Source: Dermatemys mawii (taxonomy: Eukaryota; Chordata; Testudines; Dermatemydidae). Taken from it: a stretch of 64,000 nucleotides of DNA. The notes beneath the pieces are model-generated. The model had not been told where the DNA came from, did not search any database, and was given only the letters and a program-made list of their open reading frames with translations. The first letter of the stretch is position 1. Each line of letters starts with the position of its first letter. Both the position numbers and the translations under genes were made by a program. The DNA lies in assembly GCA_007922305.1 (NCBI GenBank), contig ML677386.1, positions 9,804,222 through 9,868,221 of the forward strand, given 5' to 3'. Positions 10,742-25,053 of the stretch are shown here, in pieces.

Positions 10742-12950
10742 AAGTTCTAATTACGGCCACACTAGCAAATGCCTCTCCTCTGAAGTTTCTTTGTACTCCA
10801 CTAGAAAACGGAACATTGACTTCAGCACATATGTAGTGCAGGGCTTCTTACCCCTCCTTTCCCAGGAACATTAACATTTCAAGGTGGCTATCTTCCAGAC
10901 CACAGTGACTGGAATAAATACTGTGTTATACTTGAAAAGATGGAGAAAAAGAAGACTTGTGACAAGATTCTCAATAGAGCAAGGAAGCTGGAAATATAGT
11001 TCTAAGATAACCGGCAATTTACTCACAACCTCTTCAGAGACACTTAACTGATTTAGTTACACCACACACAAATGCATTGGAGACCCCTAAAGCAAATGCA
11101 AGCTGTGCCATACCCAAAATAGAAAATGAGACAGATGACTGAGAAAGAATAGAAGCAGGAAGGAAGGGGAGAGCAAGACAAGAGAGAGGCTGGTAAGTGA
11201 ATCCCAAAATTCCTGGTGGCAGTTTGCTTGCTGGACTGCATCAGAGTTGTGGCAGCAAACATCTTTCCCAGGCTGCTCTAAGCGGTCAACCAATTAGACC
11301 CACTGGGGAAGAAAAGTAAACTTACTGTACTATTTTGTCCATCCCTATAGCCAAGATATAAAATAAGAGACCCAAAAGAGAGAAGGGGGATTTAAGAGCT
11401 GCAGCATGACAAAGTATGCTGTAAAACAAGAAAAAATGGACTGAAAGGATAGTTTCTGAAGAGATAGTTGAAACTCTTAAGTGCCTAGATATTAAATGAG
11501 ATTTACTGCTATTTCCTTTCTACTCCCTCTGACATTTATGGTCTAATCATCTGAACAGCTGTGAAAATAAAGAGTAAAACAGGACTCTTTAAACTGGGAG
11601 TGGAACACATGCTAGGGACAGGACAGAGCTGGGTTTTGTATCAAGCCTCTTTTTTTCTTTTTTAAGAGAAAGCAGAAAATTTCTCAGAGTTTGACTCCCA
11701 TGGGGCAATTAATGATCAAGTAGTGAGACAACTTTGTGCTTTTGTGTATCCCCCACCAATTGCAGTGCTGTCTACAAGTTTGCAAAGTTGTAAACAAAAT
11801 AGTAGTGTGGTAATTTGCCCTTTCCCATCGTTCTCCTATTTTTTTCTTGTTTACTTCTTTGAAGGTTTTTTTTTAAAAAAACTAATTGATCTTTATGATG
11901 AACTGGAGGACTATTAGATACTGTATATAGTGAGCACACATTTTTATTATAAGCAACTATCATATTCTGTTTCTGTAAAGCACACAGTGTGCTAAGTGCT
12001 GTGCAGACCCACAAGAGCACGCAAAAGCAACGTCTAGTCCCTGTCCCGAAGAACATAATAATACTTTTAGGTTTTGCTTACTGACAGCTGATGGAAAAAA
12101 AATGGGACATAGCTCCCTTAACACTTCTTTACCCAGTTATGTTCCTCCATCCCAACTTAAAAAATAAATTATTGTCCTAATTCCGTGTCTCATGCTGCCA
12201 GCTCCAGACCCTGCTGCCCAAAGAAGTAGGAGGATCTGTTGTCAAAGAACAGACTTAAGGGATTAAAGTTTTCCGGTCTAAACAGAAATGGAAGGATTAG
12301 AAGACATAGTAGAAATGCAGGACATGCTATAAAGAAGCTACTGCATGTATCCAAAGGAGCAGGATAAAGATATAACCAAACTGCAGTCCACTGAAGAGTT
12401 GGAGAAGCTGTTTGCTACCTAGATTGGTGACCTCAAGAGTCTCTCCCTTCTGGTCATCAGTTCTCTGTTATCATCCTCTTCCACCCATCCTAATGCACCA
12501 TCAACAAAATAACAGTATTCAAAGTTTAACACATATGCACCTATGGCTCTCTCTTACGAAAACTACTGGACAAAATGATTCTTCCTCAACTAACTCCACA
12601 TCCAGCTATGAAATACCAATTCCTGCAACATCTGCTTCTGTATCTACCCATTTACCTGTTAACAATTATTAGCTATCAATGTATGTAAACTTGGCCTGTA
12701 GTTTGCATTCTTCTGCCAACCCTAAGAAGGGATTTGGGAGGGGCTAGAACAACATTTCAGTCCAATTCAACTTCCTGCATCTTTTGTTCTAATATCTTCA
12801 TAAGATTTTCTATCCCGTAATGCATCACAATGCAATCCTTTAGATTTTTTAACTTTCTCTGCAAGAGGGAGATCCTTTCATGGAGCAATCCCTAGTATCT
12901 ACTACAATAGATATTTTCCTACCAAGGAGCTTAAGAATTTAGATTAGTCT

Positions 12951-13020
12951 CACTGACTTCAATAGGACAGCTTTGTGAGGAAGGACTGATCAAGTAAGTA
13001 ATGTTTTGCAGGATCAGACC
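12951..13020. mobile_element. Palindromic MITE, one half
   Basis: 'cactgacttcaataggacag' and the end 'ttgcaggatcagacc' match the right half of the fuller copy at 52436-52552. Confidence 0.5.
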
Positions 13021-13794
13021 CTAAAGCAGTATTGGTTTGACACTTTTTGATTATTCCCCTCCCAGTATTGTATACTAACTCTACCTTTAATATAATATTG
13101 TGTCCCATTTTTATCTGACAGTGTTTCTTTAAAGCCCTCAGGAATTTCTAAATTCAAACTCTCACTCAACTATTCATGAAAACAATAAAAGACTGACATG
13201 AAAGTGAAGAAAAGCGGAATCAGAGCCAGAAGTGCTAATCACAAAATGAATATAGATGCATGTAAGGTGATTATATATAAGTTTTGCAGGCTACCGCATG
13301 TTCAGGTAAATGTTTATTTCACTTGGATGGCTATCAGAATCTTCTGCAAAACTGCTTTTTCACATCCATATTAAAAAAAGGTGAAAGGGAAGCAAGGAAC
13401 CATACCACATTTTCTAGTGTGTAACAAAGAGCAAATCTGGCAAAAGAATGTGGTTTTCAAAACATGAACAATTTTAAGAAGACAGACACAATCTTAAAAA
13501 AATTCAGAATGACAAACTTTGAGAAAGGTAGAGACAGATCCCAGTAGACATAAACTATCACAGCTCCATTGACTTCAGTGGAACTATGAGAATATACACC
13601 ACCTAAGGATCTGACCCTTTGAATACACAGCATTAGTATATGCTACATGTGGGGTGAATTAGTAAGGAAAGGAAGAACTACAGAAGGGTACTAAAAAATG
13701 CAGAATGCTTAAAAGAAAATATGTACTGCCATATGTGTGCCATTTGTGTAATGAGTAAAAATTACATGTCGATGAATGAAGACCTCAAAGAGTC

Positions 13795-13910
13795 TAATTC
13801 TGCCTTGCTTGTTCACAAAGAGTATTGCTTTTGTCCATGAGTACTCCCAATGATTTCAGTTGGAATACTTATGGAGTAAGGTACTACTCAATGCAAGCAA
13901 GAGTGACAGC
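13795..13910. mobile_element. Palindromic MITE
   Basis: The arms are 'attctgccttgcttgttca' and 'aatgcaagcaagagtgacag', with the central words 'gagtactcccaatgatttca' and 'agttggaatacttatggag' mirroring each other. Confidence 0.55.
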
Positions 13911-14629
13911 AAAGGTCTGAAAATTACTTAGGAAAACAGAGCCATTTGCTTGGAAATATAAAATGTCACTGAACAAGGATATGCAAAACACGAACACAAG
14001 GAGTAAGGGGGAAAATGAACTGGGGAGGTGACAGTAATAACTAAGATGAAAGCAGAAATTAATGACAAACAGAAACAAGTGTTTTAAATACACTAGAAAG
14101 AAGATACTAAGTAAGAACTCAGTCAAATTATCAAGGGGTTAGGCTGAAAATTTAATGACAGATGTTCATGTTGCTCAAAGCCAGTCTTCTGCCTTCCTCT
14201 CCCCAGTTTTCATAAATAACCTAAAGTTTGTGTAGATCTTCAAAACCAGAATATATTTATTAATTATTTATTTTGAATGAGTGAGAAAGGGCACTGGAAT
14301 TAAATATTAAAAGATCTACACCAGGATTTTCAAATTGGGGAGCCAAACCAAACCCAAACCACCCATCTCCACCTAGGTTATATGCCCCATGCACTCATGC
14401 ATTCATGACTGCCAAGTTTGATTCTGTAACTCATATCTAGGAAAGAAGTCATATGCCCTCAAAAAACTCCAGCTGACGTAAAATACAGTAGTCCTTCTGT
14501 TTGGCAACACAGGATACCATGAACAGATTGCCTCAGTTCTCCACTCCATGCACTTGCACTCTAGCTACCTGAGAGATTCTCTCTCCTTTCACTTCTGTGA
14601 TCTCTCACAAAAAATACATTCCACTAGAG

Positions 14630-14757
14630 CAGGGATTCCCAAATTTGGTTCGCAGCTTGTTCAGGGTAAGCGTCTGGCAGGCCGCAAGACGCTTTGTTTA
14701 CCTGAGCGTCCATAGTATGGCCGCTCACAGCTCCTGGTGGCCGCGGTTTGTCATTCC
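14630..14757 (+). mobile_element. hAT-type element, 5' end
   Basis: It starts CAGGGATTCCCAAATTTGG, a typical hAT terminus (CAGxGxTTCCCAAA), continues 'gcaggccgcaagacgctttg', and is truncated before its 3' end. Confidence 0.55.
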
Positions 14758-15624
14758 TATCTACAAACTAATCACACTATTTCTCCTACAGGCTGGAAAG
14801 GAAGAAAAAGAGATCATTATTTCTATATTTAAATACATGGGAGGTGCTCAGATATCATGCTGATGTGGGCCATATATGTGTAACAGATACACAAAGTATG
14901 TTACACTCCACATTGGTCTGGCCAACTCATATCGTGACTTACACCCTTCACTGCCTGTCCTAAATTACCCTGAGTTTCTATGCACTGTTGAACAGCTGCA
15001 TTATTTTACTCCAAAGCTGGCTGCATGTAAATGGTAGATGAAGAAACTATATATAGTCGGTAAACTGCTTTGAGATCCTACTGGATAAAGAGCACTAAAA
15101 TAAAATGTACAGAGTCATTATTAAATAATTTCTATGTTCTTAAGTTCATTTTCTTGTCCAACTAGAAGACAGAAAACTTCAATAAAAAACAACCAAACAT
15201 GACAGCAAACTCTATGAAAGATTACCTGTTAAAAATCATTGCATCATACTCATCAGTTTGCCTATTCACATTTAGTGCTGAGAGCTCCCCACCATTGGCA
15301 AACTGGTAAAAATTTGCTAACACTAGCTACTAAAACAATAAAGGACACTTATGATTTCCATAGCTATGTTACTGCCTGTCTGTTCAGTAAATGTGATATG
15401 ACATGTCATATGTAAGATCCTGATAATTATTTAAGTACATTTTAAAAAATAACTGAATAAGCACAAAATATTAATACAGTAGGACAAGACTTTAACAAGA
15501 AGGTTACTCTGATACCCTGGAGCAACATGTAGAATTATTTTTTAAAAAACAAAAAGAGCAGAAATGACACTAGTAAGCACAAAACATTCCAAATAACAGA
15601 TGCACAAAACTTTTAACGGTCTTA

Positions 15625-15789
<165 letters not shown>

Positions 15790-16153
15790 TTATTGCACTT
15801 TTAAATTGTTCTTCAGACAGCTCCTAACCTATTTTATTTTGTATCCTTTTTCCCAAGGTGGGGGAGGAAGCTCTGAAGTCATACACAACATGACTAATTG
15901 TCAAGATGAGGACTGTAGTTGTTCAAACTTAAACAGCTCTAATAATGAGGGCCACATGTTTAGGTGAACAAGTTGCAGGGCGGAATGGCTGGCAAGAGAG
16001 CCACCTCTGTCAGATTTCTGCCATTTTCCCTGTTCGGGGGCGGGGATGGGAAGGTTCTCTACCAGTCCTGTCCAGCTGCTCTAATACCATTTACACAACA
16101 GCCTTAGCGGACCAGAGAATCTGGTGCAAAGATCTCTTATCCTTAATCACTTT

Positions 16154-16225
16154 GGGTGAAATTCTGATCCAACTGAAGTCAATGGGAGTTTTGCCTCTGG
16201 TATCAATGGGTCAAGCATTTCACCC
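16154..16225. mobile_element. 72-bp palindromic MITE
   Basis: The ends are GGGTGAAAT and ATTTCACCC (perfect 9-bp inverted repeats). Inside, 'actgaagtcaatgggagttt' is followed by the mirrored 'atcaatggg'. Confidence 0.65.
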
Positions 16226-19200
16226 TATGTTTTTTTCCCCAAGAGCATGGATAGATCATCAAACTTGCTGGATTGAAATGAGGCTTTCCAGCAAGTGGAA
16301 GTTATCCTAGCTTTCATCAGATATTTATTATCACATACTGATTGCCTAGTAAATATCTTCTACATATATTCATTGAACTGTCCACAAAATGGGAAGAATA
16401 GTGCAGGGGGAAGTAACATAGGAAAACATCCTGGTGCGTGCATGCATTTATTACTTTAAAAATGATTATATTATATATTCTAGAAGTGTTGAAAATGAGT
16501 GTAGGAAACACAATGAAGAGATGGATAAATATATAAAGAAAGATGTAACAGGAGCATGATTTAAAAGACTTGGGAACAAATTCTCATTTTAGTTACACCA
16601 GGCCCTTGAATTTCTGTAGAGAATGCTACTTTGCAGCCTGTTGGAATGACAAACTCAATTATTCCATTTTATACCTTACTTGGGAAAAAATGTATTTTAT
16701 AAAGAATCATACAGCTGCTGGGCAAGTACCAAAGTAATGGGATTATACCACCGGTGGTGCCTCTCTGAAACCAGAATTAAGATCCAATCCCTTAAGAGCA
16801 ATAGTTTTTTGATTCAGCCTATTCTAATAATGGCCAGTATAGAGACTTTGCAATCTTTGATAAACCAGAGCTCAATTTATAATGTATATTTTATTTTAAA
16901 ATTGAAAAATATTCACATTGCAGTTTTCCCACTAAAAGTCTATTAGCCAAGCTTTGGAAGCAATATGAAGCATTTGTGAACAAATATTTAGCAAGAGCTA
17001 TCATTGAAAATCCTTAAATTTATTAAAAGAAAGTGATCTGGAATGATGTCTGAGTGCATTAGTGAGTTTGCAAACTGAGCTGCCCGGAGAGGCTAAAAGT
17101 TCAAAAACCATCAGAGAAAACATACAGAAGGGCAAAAGTTTGACAGCAAACTTCAATTGTCATACTACACTGGAATCATAACCTATACTGGTTCTGAAAG
17201 CTAAAGAATTATTTGCAAGTGTCAGATTACAGGACTGATCAGAGGAGCTGAAAAGATGGGAGGAAAACAAGGAGCACAGATCATGACAATCTTCTAAAGG
17301 CTGCTTCAAAGTAATTAACATAAAAACAGTCAACAGATCTAGGACTTTTGGGACTTCACTGTGAAATGTTTACATTAAATGAACAGCTAAAACAATAGCA
17401 ACCTCTGGGTTCTCTTCCAGCCAATGACATAATGATTATTATATTTAACTTGGAAGACAATTCTCATTTGACTTTTGGAGAGCAGTTTTAATTAAGGGTG
17501 TCACATACATGAACAGGCCACAGGAGCAAGTAATAGGACCATGCCCTCTTTCTTTAAATTGTGGGATCTTCTGATAATATTTGTATCCTACATGCTCTAT
17601 ATTTTCCAAATTTCAGGATAAGGAATTTGTTTTCTTGCATATATTTTAGTTATTGTAAAGTGTCATGAATATTTATAGAACATGATGAATAATTTTCTAA
17701 ATACGTTCATTTCTAAATATTCCTTACCTCACTTTGATGTGTAGTGTGGGTAATTATTTTTATCTGTGATCAGATACTTTTAATTCATAGCAACTGATGT
17801 ATTTTTATTAGGTTCTCTTGTGTTTGGTAGCAATGCACTGATTATGTTCAAGTATTATTATGGTACTATGGTACTTTTATTACTATGACTTTAAAAGTTT
17901 ACTTTCCCCTATTATGTTCAGTTCATTTTCCCTGTGCACCATCTTCTTTATGACTGCTGTATGAGCAGAATTCTTCCCTTTGCAAAAGGCACACATAAGA
18001 CCCTCTATGCTACGGAACATCCAATATACACCCACATGTGGCAAAGATGGACAAAGCAAATACCAGAGGCTTCCACAAATTCCTAAAAAACCTGCATGGA
18101 CTTATTTTAGAGCATCATGGACGAGAAGACTAAAACTGGCTGAGAGAGGGCAACTGGATCCGAGTTTTGCCAGAACCAGTTGTGAAATCTTACACGGTGG
18201 TCATGGAGGGGTTATTATAAATAGGTTCCCATCAACGTACATATATTGAAGGCTGGAATAGTGATTGCTGAGGTGTTGCACTACAGCCCATGCTATGTTG
18301 AGCTTTGGGTGGATTCCATCCCTTCCAACTCATACACATAACCTGAGTCTTAAAGGCTTCCTTCTGAGATTAGGGCTGGAGTCACAGGTCTCTGGGTGGC
18401 AGCAACTGAAAAAAGGATATGGGGCAGATGGGTGCTTTTGGCTTCCTTCTCTGATATCAGTGCAGGAATCACAAGGCCCTAGTGGTGGCACATTTGAAAC
18501 TGTGTAATCTGAAATACTAATAATTCTGCTTTTAATCTCACAGCCATTTTATTCATGTAAAGCTCCCATGGACTTCTAATTATATTAATGTCAACAATGA
18601 GGTTGGAATTTATGGAGTACAGTCATATTGTCTTGTTTTATGTACATTTTAGGCTCTTAAGTCACTTAACTGCTTTAAAATTTTGTACCCTACATTCATT
18701 AATAACTGTTTGCAGGGTTGGCCCTGCCCTATAGCTCTCATACTTCCAACTAATTCACTAAGACTTCCAATTTGTTCACTTATAGATGTTATATAAATTA
18801 TACGTATACATAACAGAAGCAGTGAGATGATCTCATTATCTTCACAGGTAATGTTGTTACAATGGTTCACGGCATGGGAGGGAAACTATTTACTATATTA
18901 AGTTATGCGGAAAAGGTTTCATAATGCAAATAAAAATGTTAAGAAAGCACTCTTAATATGATGATGGAAATAAGTGCCACTACTAGTCTTCTCATTTTAA
19001 GGGTCAGGAAATAGAAAACTGGCAAGTTTCAAAGTGATTACTGTATGCCCCAAACCTGTATATCTCTGAACACCAAATACTGCTTAGATCAAGCACACAA
19101 CAAATCCCATTGGTCCTTAGTATGTTCATTTGAATGCCTCTTTACATATACATGTGACAACATTAAAATAAATGCATGTTATATTTGGTTTACTGTGTGA

Positions 19201-20545
19201 TCTCTCACTGGTTCTTTTTTTCCAAATGAAAGATATTATGCTAATGTAACATTACGATTGGGAATTTACCTGAACATAATGCAGTCAATTTCAAGTTACG
19301 GTTCCCAGATCAACCATACTGTAATTTGGCTCTTTTGTGCATATGTAGCATTTTTACATTATTTTTAATGGGGATGGTGCATAAAAGTTAATAGAAAATT
19401 CCATGCATATATACAAAAGGACAGAGTTGTTGTTGTTGTGGGAACAATAACTTATTCATGTGAATTCTTTACCACAACATTACATTAAGATACTGTTTTG
19501 CATTTAACAAGGATATCGTTAACTTAAATAATAGATACCCAGTCTAAATGTACTTCAACAATAACTACGTAAATCAACTAAATCCTATTCAGTAATTGCC
19601 TTACTTCTGAAAAAATCCTACTTAGGGATTTTATTAACATTAAAGTTACTGTCACTACAAAATAATTGCATTTGAAGAGAAATCTTGTTAAAGTATAATC
19701 CTCAGTTTTGAAATGTTCTGCTCAATAACTTAAAATAAACTTTTTAATTGCAATTCCTAGATAAAAATAGGGACTCAAATTAATACAGAATGTGGATTTT
19801 GATCATAGTTCTTGCTACGCTTACCGCTTCAAAATTGGTGGGAGCCAGCTTTTCTTTTACTATTAACTTTTGTTAATAATGTCTTTTTGGAATCTTTCCT
19901 TTTGGGGCTATTATAAGTATGTTTCCAGCTATCCTATGATATTTCATGTCTTAGAATCAAAAGTGGAAAATTTTAAAAGGAGGAAACTTCCCAACCCACT
20001 CAATGGAAAATTTGTATAAAAGAAAATCAAAGTCAGACTACAATTAAGATGGGAAACATGTTGAAGGATGCAACAGGAAAAAACCAGATGAAGCAAATCC
20101 CTGCATTCAGACATCAGACAGGGCTAAACGGCTAAAAGGATTAACATTTTCGAGCCCAGTCCTCAGAATGCTCAGCACCCCACAAGAACAGCCTTACAAA
20201 GAAGACAGTCCACCCAAGATGGAGGTATCATACTGAGAATACTTTTTCTACACAAGGCAATCTATGTTTTGCACTGGGGCAAGAGGGAACACTATAAGAA
20301 AAGATAATTGGCTGACCATGAATGGGGAAGAAGGAAATAGCATTAAACATCCTGATACAAATTCTGCTCAGTTCCCCAGTTGCAATTCCTAATGCAATCA
20401 ATAGCTGTATCCAAATAACAGAGAAAAACTGGGTCCCGTCTGTTTCACGAGACCTTATTAGAAGTAACATGGTATCCCAGAGTCAATGTAAAATATTTTC
20501 AGTTTTTTATTAAATGTAATTATTAAATGTTACTCTCTTTGTTCA

Positions 20546-20779
<234 letters not shown>

Positions 20780-20878
20780 TTAAAATTCTAAATCCTTTAC
20801 AATTGTGCATTGTATGGTAACTGTATTGGAATGAATGAAATTCAGTTTCTATTGTGCTACTTAGCTCATTGATATTAA

Positions 20879-20994
20879 GGTCCTGATTCAGGAAGGTGCT
20901 TAAGCATGTATTTAACTTTAAGCACAGTCTCATTAATTTTACGAGTGTTTAAATTTAGGCACGTGATTGAGTACCTAGCTGAACTGGGGCCTAA
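20879..20994. mobile_element. Palindromic MITE
   Basis: It begins 'ggtcctgattcaggaaggtg' and ends 'gaactggggcctaa'. The inner arms are 'gcttaagcatgtatttaact' and 'gtttaaatttaggcacgtga'. Confidence 0.6.
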
Positions 20995-21918
20995 GTGATT
21001 TTCTTTTAAAAGCATTTGTGCTCAAAGAGGAAGTAAAATTGTACCGTTATGTGCTAATTTGGTTATCTTGCTGACTTGTATTGATATGCATTAACTTCTA
21101 TGATATTTTTTTAGCGCCACCAGGGAAAACGGAAGAATAGGCACATAGACAGCTGAAGAATAGGCATGTTTCTACTAGCAGAGATTTCCTTGTTAAATTG
21201 GGACCTCTTGGTTCTAATCTATACATGGCCTAATCATCATAAGTCTTCTGAGATTTGTCTCTATCAATTTCCTTTCACATCTTCAGCTGTTCTTGTCAGA
21301 GAAACAAAAAACACATTCTATGAAATTATACTTAAGTTCTAACAAATTCATTTACAAAGCCAGAGCAAAATATGCTGGTTTTTTTACTGTGCATGACAAT
21401 ATGGTAGAAAAGGTTAGCGATAACTATGCTGAGAATAACAATCAACCTGTAACAGGTGTGCAGTAGAACAAACTGGAACGCTTCATACAATGCACCACAC
21501 AGCTGGTTCAGGACAGCAAAGAACATTGGTTTTGACTTTTGTAAAACGTACATGGTGATGCTATTGCTAGCTTCCTACTCAAGAACAATATTTGTCTATT
21601 TCTTGAAGTGGTGGACTTTTACCCCCAGCACCCTCTGCAAAGGGTCGGAGCAGAAATTTTGTGCTGACTAGACTGGGTTATCAATATAATATTGCAGTGT
21701 TGTCACCTGACAAATTATGACAAGCTTTGGCCTTCAATCAAGGTTGAATCAAAGCACATATGTACTGTACATGAAAATGAAACAGGAGTGTACGCAACGC
21801 TTCATAACATTGTAGCAACACATCCCGAACAAGCATTTTGTACCTACTACTTATTTTGACTGATGAAATGAAAAATCAGGACATTTTAGGCCTCTTAATA
21901 AAAGCCTGCAGGACACAG

Positions 21919-22320
21919 AGGCTACGACTTCACTGCAGAGCTAATTCAAATTATCCACACCTGAGTTACTTCTCTTGAGGTAGCCTAGCTCAAGTGAGAG
22001 CATTCACACTGCACAATAATACTTGATCTGCTGTGTCCACACTGGTGTTGCACTCATTTCTGTGTGGCACTAAGACTTGTGGAGGCATATCTCATAGTTC
22101 TTGCTGCTGCAGCAAGCTGAGCTGCTCTAATGAATTCTCTCCCAATGAAGAAGTGGGACAACTTGTCTATCCTTTGCAGGCACACAGGCGGAACTGTCGG
22201 AATGCACTGGAGGACTAGTGGTACTCAAGTGGAGCTACCCTGGGTCCACACTTCAGGGTGCTTGTGTTAGCAGGTGATGAGTTGTCTAAACTGAGCTATA
22301 GCCTATTCCCCATAACAGGC
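21919..22320. repeat. Probable MITE or hAT-like dispersed repeat
   Basis: The phrases 'ggctacgacttcactgcaga', 'gtgtccacactggtgttgca' and 'gggtccacacttcagggtgc' recall the 'gtctacactgc' family common in turtles and crocodiles. The ends are unclear. Confidence 0.35.
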
Positions 22321-22604
22321 CAGTCAACTCAAGGTAAAAGCAACACCCCATCCTTGAGTTTTTGTGCGTGTGTGGGATGGAACTCAAGGTAGCACCAACA
22401 CTATTTTTGCTAGACAGACAAGTCCAGACAGCATATGAAAAACCAGGAGAGTCCTGGTAAAACCAGGTTGTATGGTCTCTCTAAAACAAATCTTGACTAA
22501 CCTCCCCCAGATTTCTGCTGTGGGGTTAGTTTGTTTAGGTACACTAGAATTTCAGGTCTTGTCCACCTTGTTTTCTCTATAAGACACTATGCTTTGGAAG
22601 GAAA

Positions 22605-23170
22605 AATCAAATGCACAACTACAAAATGGGGAATAACGGGTTAAGCAGTAGTATGAACAAAAAGGAGCTGGGTGTCATGATGAATCAGAAATCGAATATG
22701 ACTCAAAAATGTGATGCAGCTGCTAAAAAGGCCAATATCATTCTAGGAGTTAACAACAAAAGTGTCGTATATAAGATCTGGGAGGTAACTATCCCACTCT
22801 CTTTGCCATCAGTGAGTCTTCAGGTGGAGTGTGTCCAATTCTGGGTGCCACATTTTAGGAAAGATGTGGAGAGAGTCCAGGGGAGATCAACAAAAGTGAC
22901 AAAGGATTTAGAAAACCTGATCTATAAGGAAAGGTTAAAAAATGTGCATGCCTAGTCTTGAGAAAAGAAGACTGAGAGGGACCTGATAACAGTCTTCAAA
23001 TATATTAAGGGCACTATATAAAAAGGACAGTGACCAATTATTCTCCAAGTCCATTGAAGGTAGGACAAGAATAATGGGCTTAATCTGCAGCAATCTCAAG
23101 AATAGGCTTCTAAAGCGGTGAATTTTCTTTATTCTACAGAACCCCTTAATGATGATGTGGCCTCTAGTAT
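22605..23170 (+). mobile_element. CR1-like LINE fragment, 3' part of pol
   Basis: The plus-strand translation gives KKELGVMMNQKSNMTQKCDA followed by AAKKANIILG, then VECVQFWVPHFRKDVERVQG and LENLIYKERLKN. After a stop and frame change comes RDLITVFKYI-like wording. This is the CR1 reverse transcriptase C-terminal region (consensus-like [26 protein letters not shown]). It is old, with stops and frameshifts. Confidence 0.75.
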
Positions 23171-24107
23171 TTTTCAAAATTTGACAATATTTGTCAGAGG
23201 AGTTGTCACCTTCATTCTTTAAGCAACCACAATATAAAGAATCAGGAGCTGAAGAGTTTCCTTTGCCAGATCAACCTGAACAGGTTTTATTCATCACTTG
23301 TTTCACCTAGATCAGAAATTACACCAAACACATTCTTCTATGCCTAGCTTGAGAACTCAAAGGATTTACACAGATATATTATTTTTGCTTCAGACAGATA
23401 CTGAAGCAGCTAAAATTTTTCTCCCCAAACACAATCCTCAACCACACAAGCAATATCCTTGACTTCTACTGGTGGCACTCATATAATATTCTTCAATTAA
23501 AGATAAGGTGCTGCCAATTTAAAAGAAAAGGTTAAAATTTTTGTAAATGACCAGAAATATATAAATTTACACTTATTAAAGATTTCCTTTTATTTTGACT
23601 GGGAAAGTTTGTAATTAACTTGCTCTTGATATGTTTACAGTAATATTAGATCACAAGAATGAAGTTTCTTATCTGTTGTGAAAGCTTTTCTTTACTTATT
23701 TTTTTAAATTCTATGCTGAATTTTTGCTGATAAGCAGAAGAAACTCCATGACCTCTCCCTTGGAGCTGCATAAAGGATGGAATTTTTAATTCAGACTACC
23801 TCTGTCCCAATATGGGGTGGGTTATCAAAGCATATTCTAATGATAACATTTCCTTAGATCTTGTGTGTTTTGCACAGTTCACTAAGCAGAGGAATGAAAT
23901 ATTATTTAGGGGATATAAAGTTTTAGTGTTCCCAGATGTTAACTCATGATAGTTTTGCACAGCAACCAGTTCCTTGTTTTTCAGTGAATAAAAATTACTA
24001 GTATATTCAGTGACTTTAAACCTGCATTCCTTTCACTGTAAAGAAATATGAGAAAGCAGAATAGATTTTATTTATATTTATTTTATATAGACAGGCACTT
24101 TATTATA

Positions 24108-25053
24108 TAGTAACTCCTCACTTAAAGTCGTCCCAGTTAACATTGTTTCATTGTTGATCAATTAAGGAACATGCTCATTTAAAGTTGTGTAATGCTCCCT
24201 TAAAACATCCTTTGGCAGCTGCCTGCTTTGTCCACTGCTTGCAGGAAAAGCAGCCCATTGGAGCTAGCTGGTGGGGGCTTGGAACTAGGGTGGACAGGCA
24301 GCCCCCTTATCGGCTCCCTGCTCCCCTAAGTTTCCTGTGCGACAGCCGCCCAGCAGGCTATCAATTGCTGGCAGTTCAGCTGACCCTCCCACCATTGCCA
24401 TGTGCTGCTCCTGCCCTCTGCCTTGGAGCTGCTCCCTGAGCCTCCTGCTTGCTGTGCGGGGGCAAGTAGGGGGAGAGGAAAGCTAATGTCAGGGTGTCCT
24501 CATTCCCCGCTACTCCTGCACTCCACTTACCTCATCTTCCAAAAAGCAGTGGGGACACATGACAGGGCTCAGAAGGGAAGGAGCTTCCTGGCAGCAGCTG
24601 CTGATCTACTTAACAAGTCAGTGTACTTAAGAGTGGGGTCAGTGTACATAAAGGGGAAATGCGCATCTCTCACACACATGGTGTGTATGTCATCTCTGTC
24701 TGCCATGCTGTCTCCCCTCCTCCTCCCCCCTCCATTTGTGCTGCCTTGTAGGGTGTGATGCTACATAAACAACGAATTAAGGGCTTGTTGAGGGCTCAGC
24801 CAATTGCTAGTTCATCATTTAGCAGTAAGGCAATCCCTGGGAAATATCCCACCCTGTTACTTCACCAACCTCAACCACGTGTACCAGTATTAAATTGTTT
24901 GTTTAAAACTTATACTCTGTAAAACTTTCCCTGGAACCTAACCCTCCCCCACTTACATTCATTTTTATGGGGAAATTGGATTTGCTTAACATCGTTTCAC
25001 TTAAAGTCACATTTTTCAGGAACATAACTATAATGTTAAGTGAGGAGTCACTG
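24108..25053. mobile_element. 946-bp non-autonomous DNA transposon, TA target (pogo/Tigger- or mariner-like)
   Basis: Left end TAGTAACTCCTCACTTAA and right end, inverted, CAGTGACTCCTCACTTAA form terminal inverted repeats, flanked by TA on both sides (24106-24107 and 25054-25055). 'cacttaaagtc' near both ends extends the symmetry. The interior is GC-richer and encodes nothing recognisable. Confidence 0.7.
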
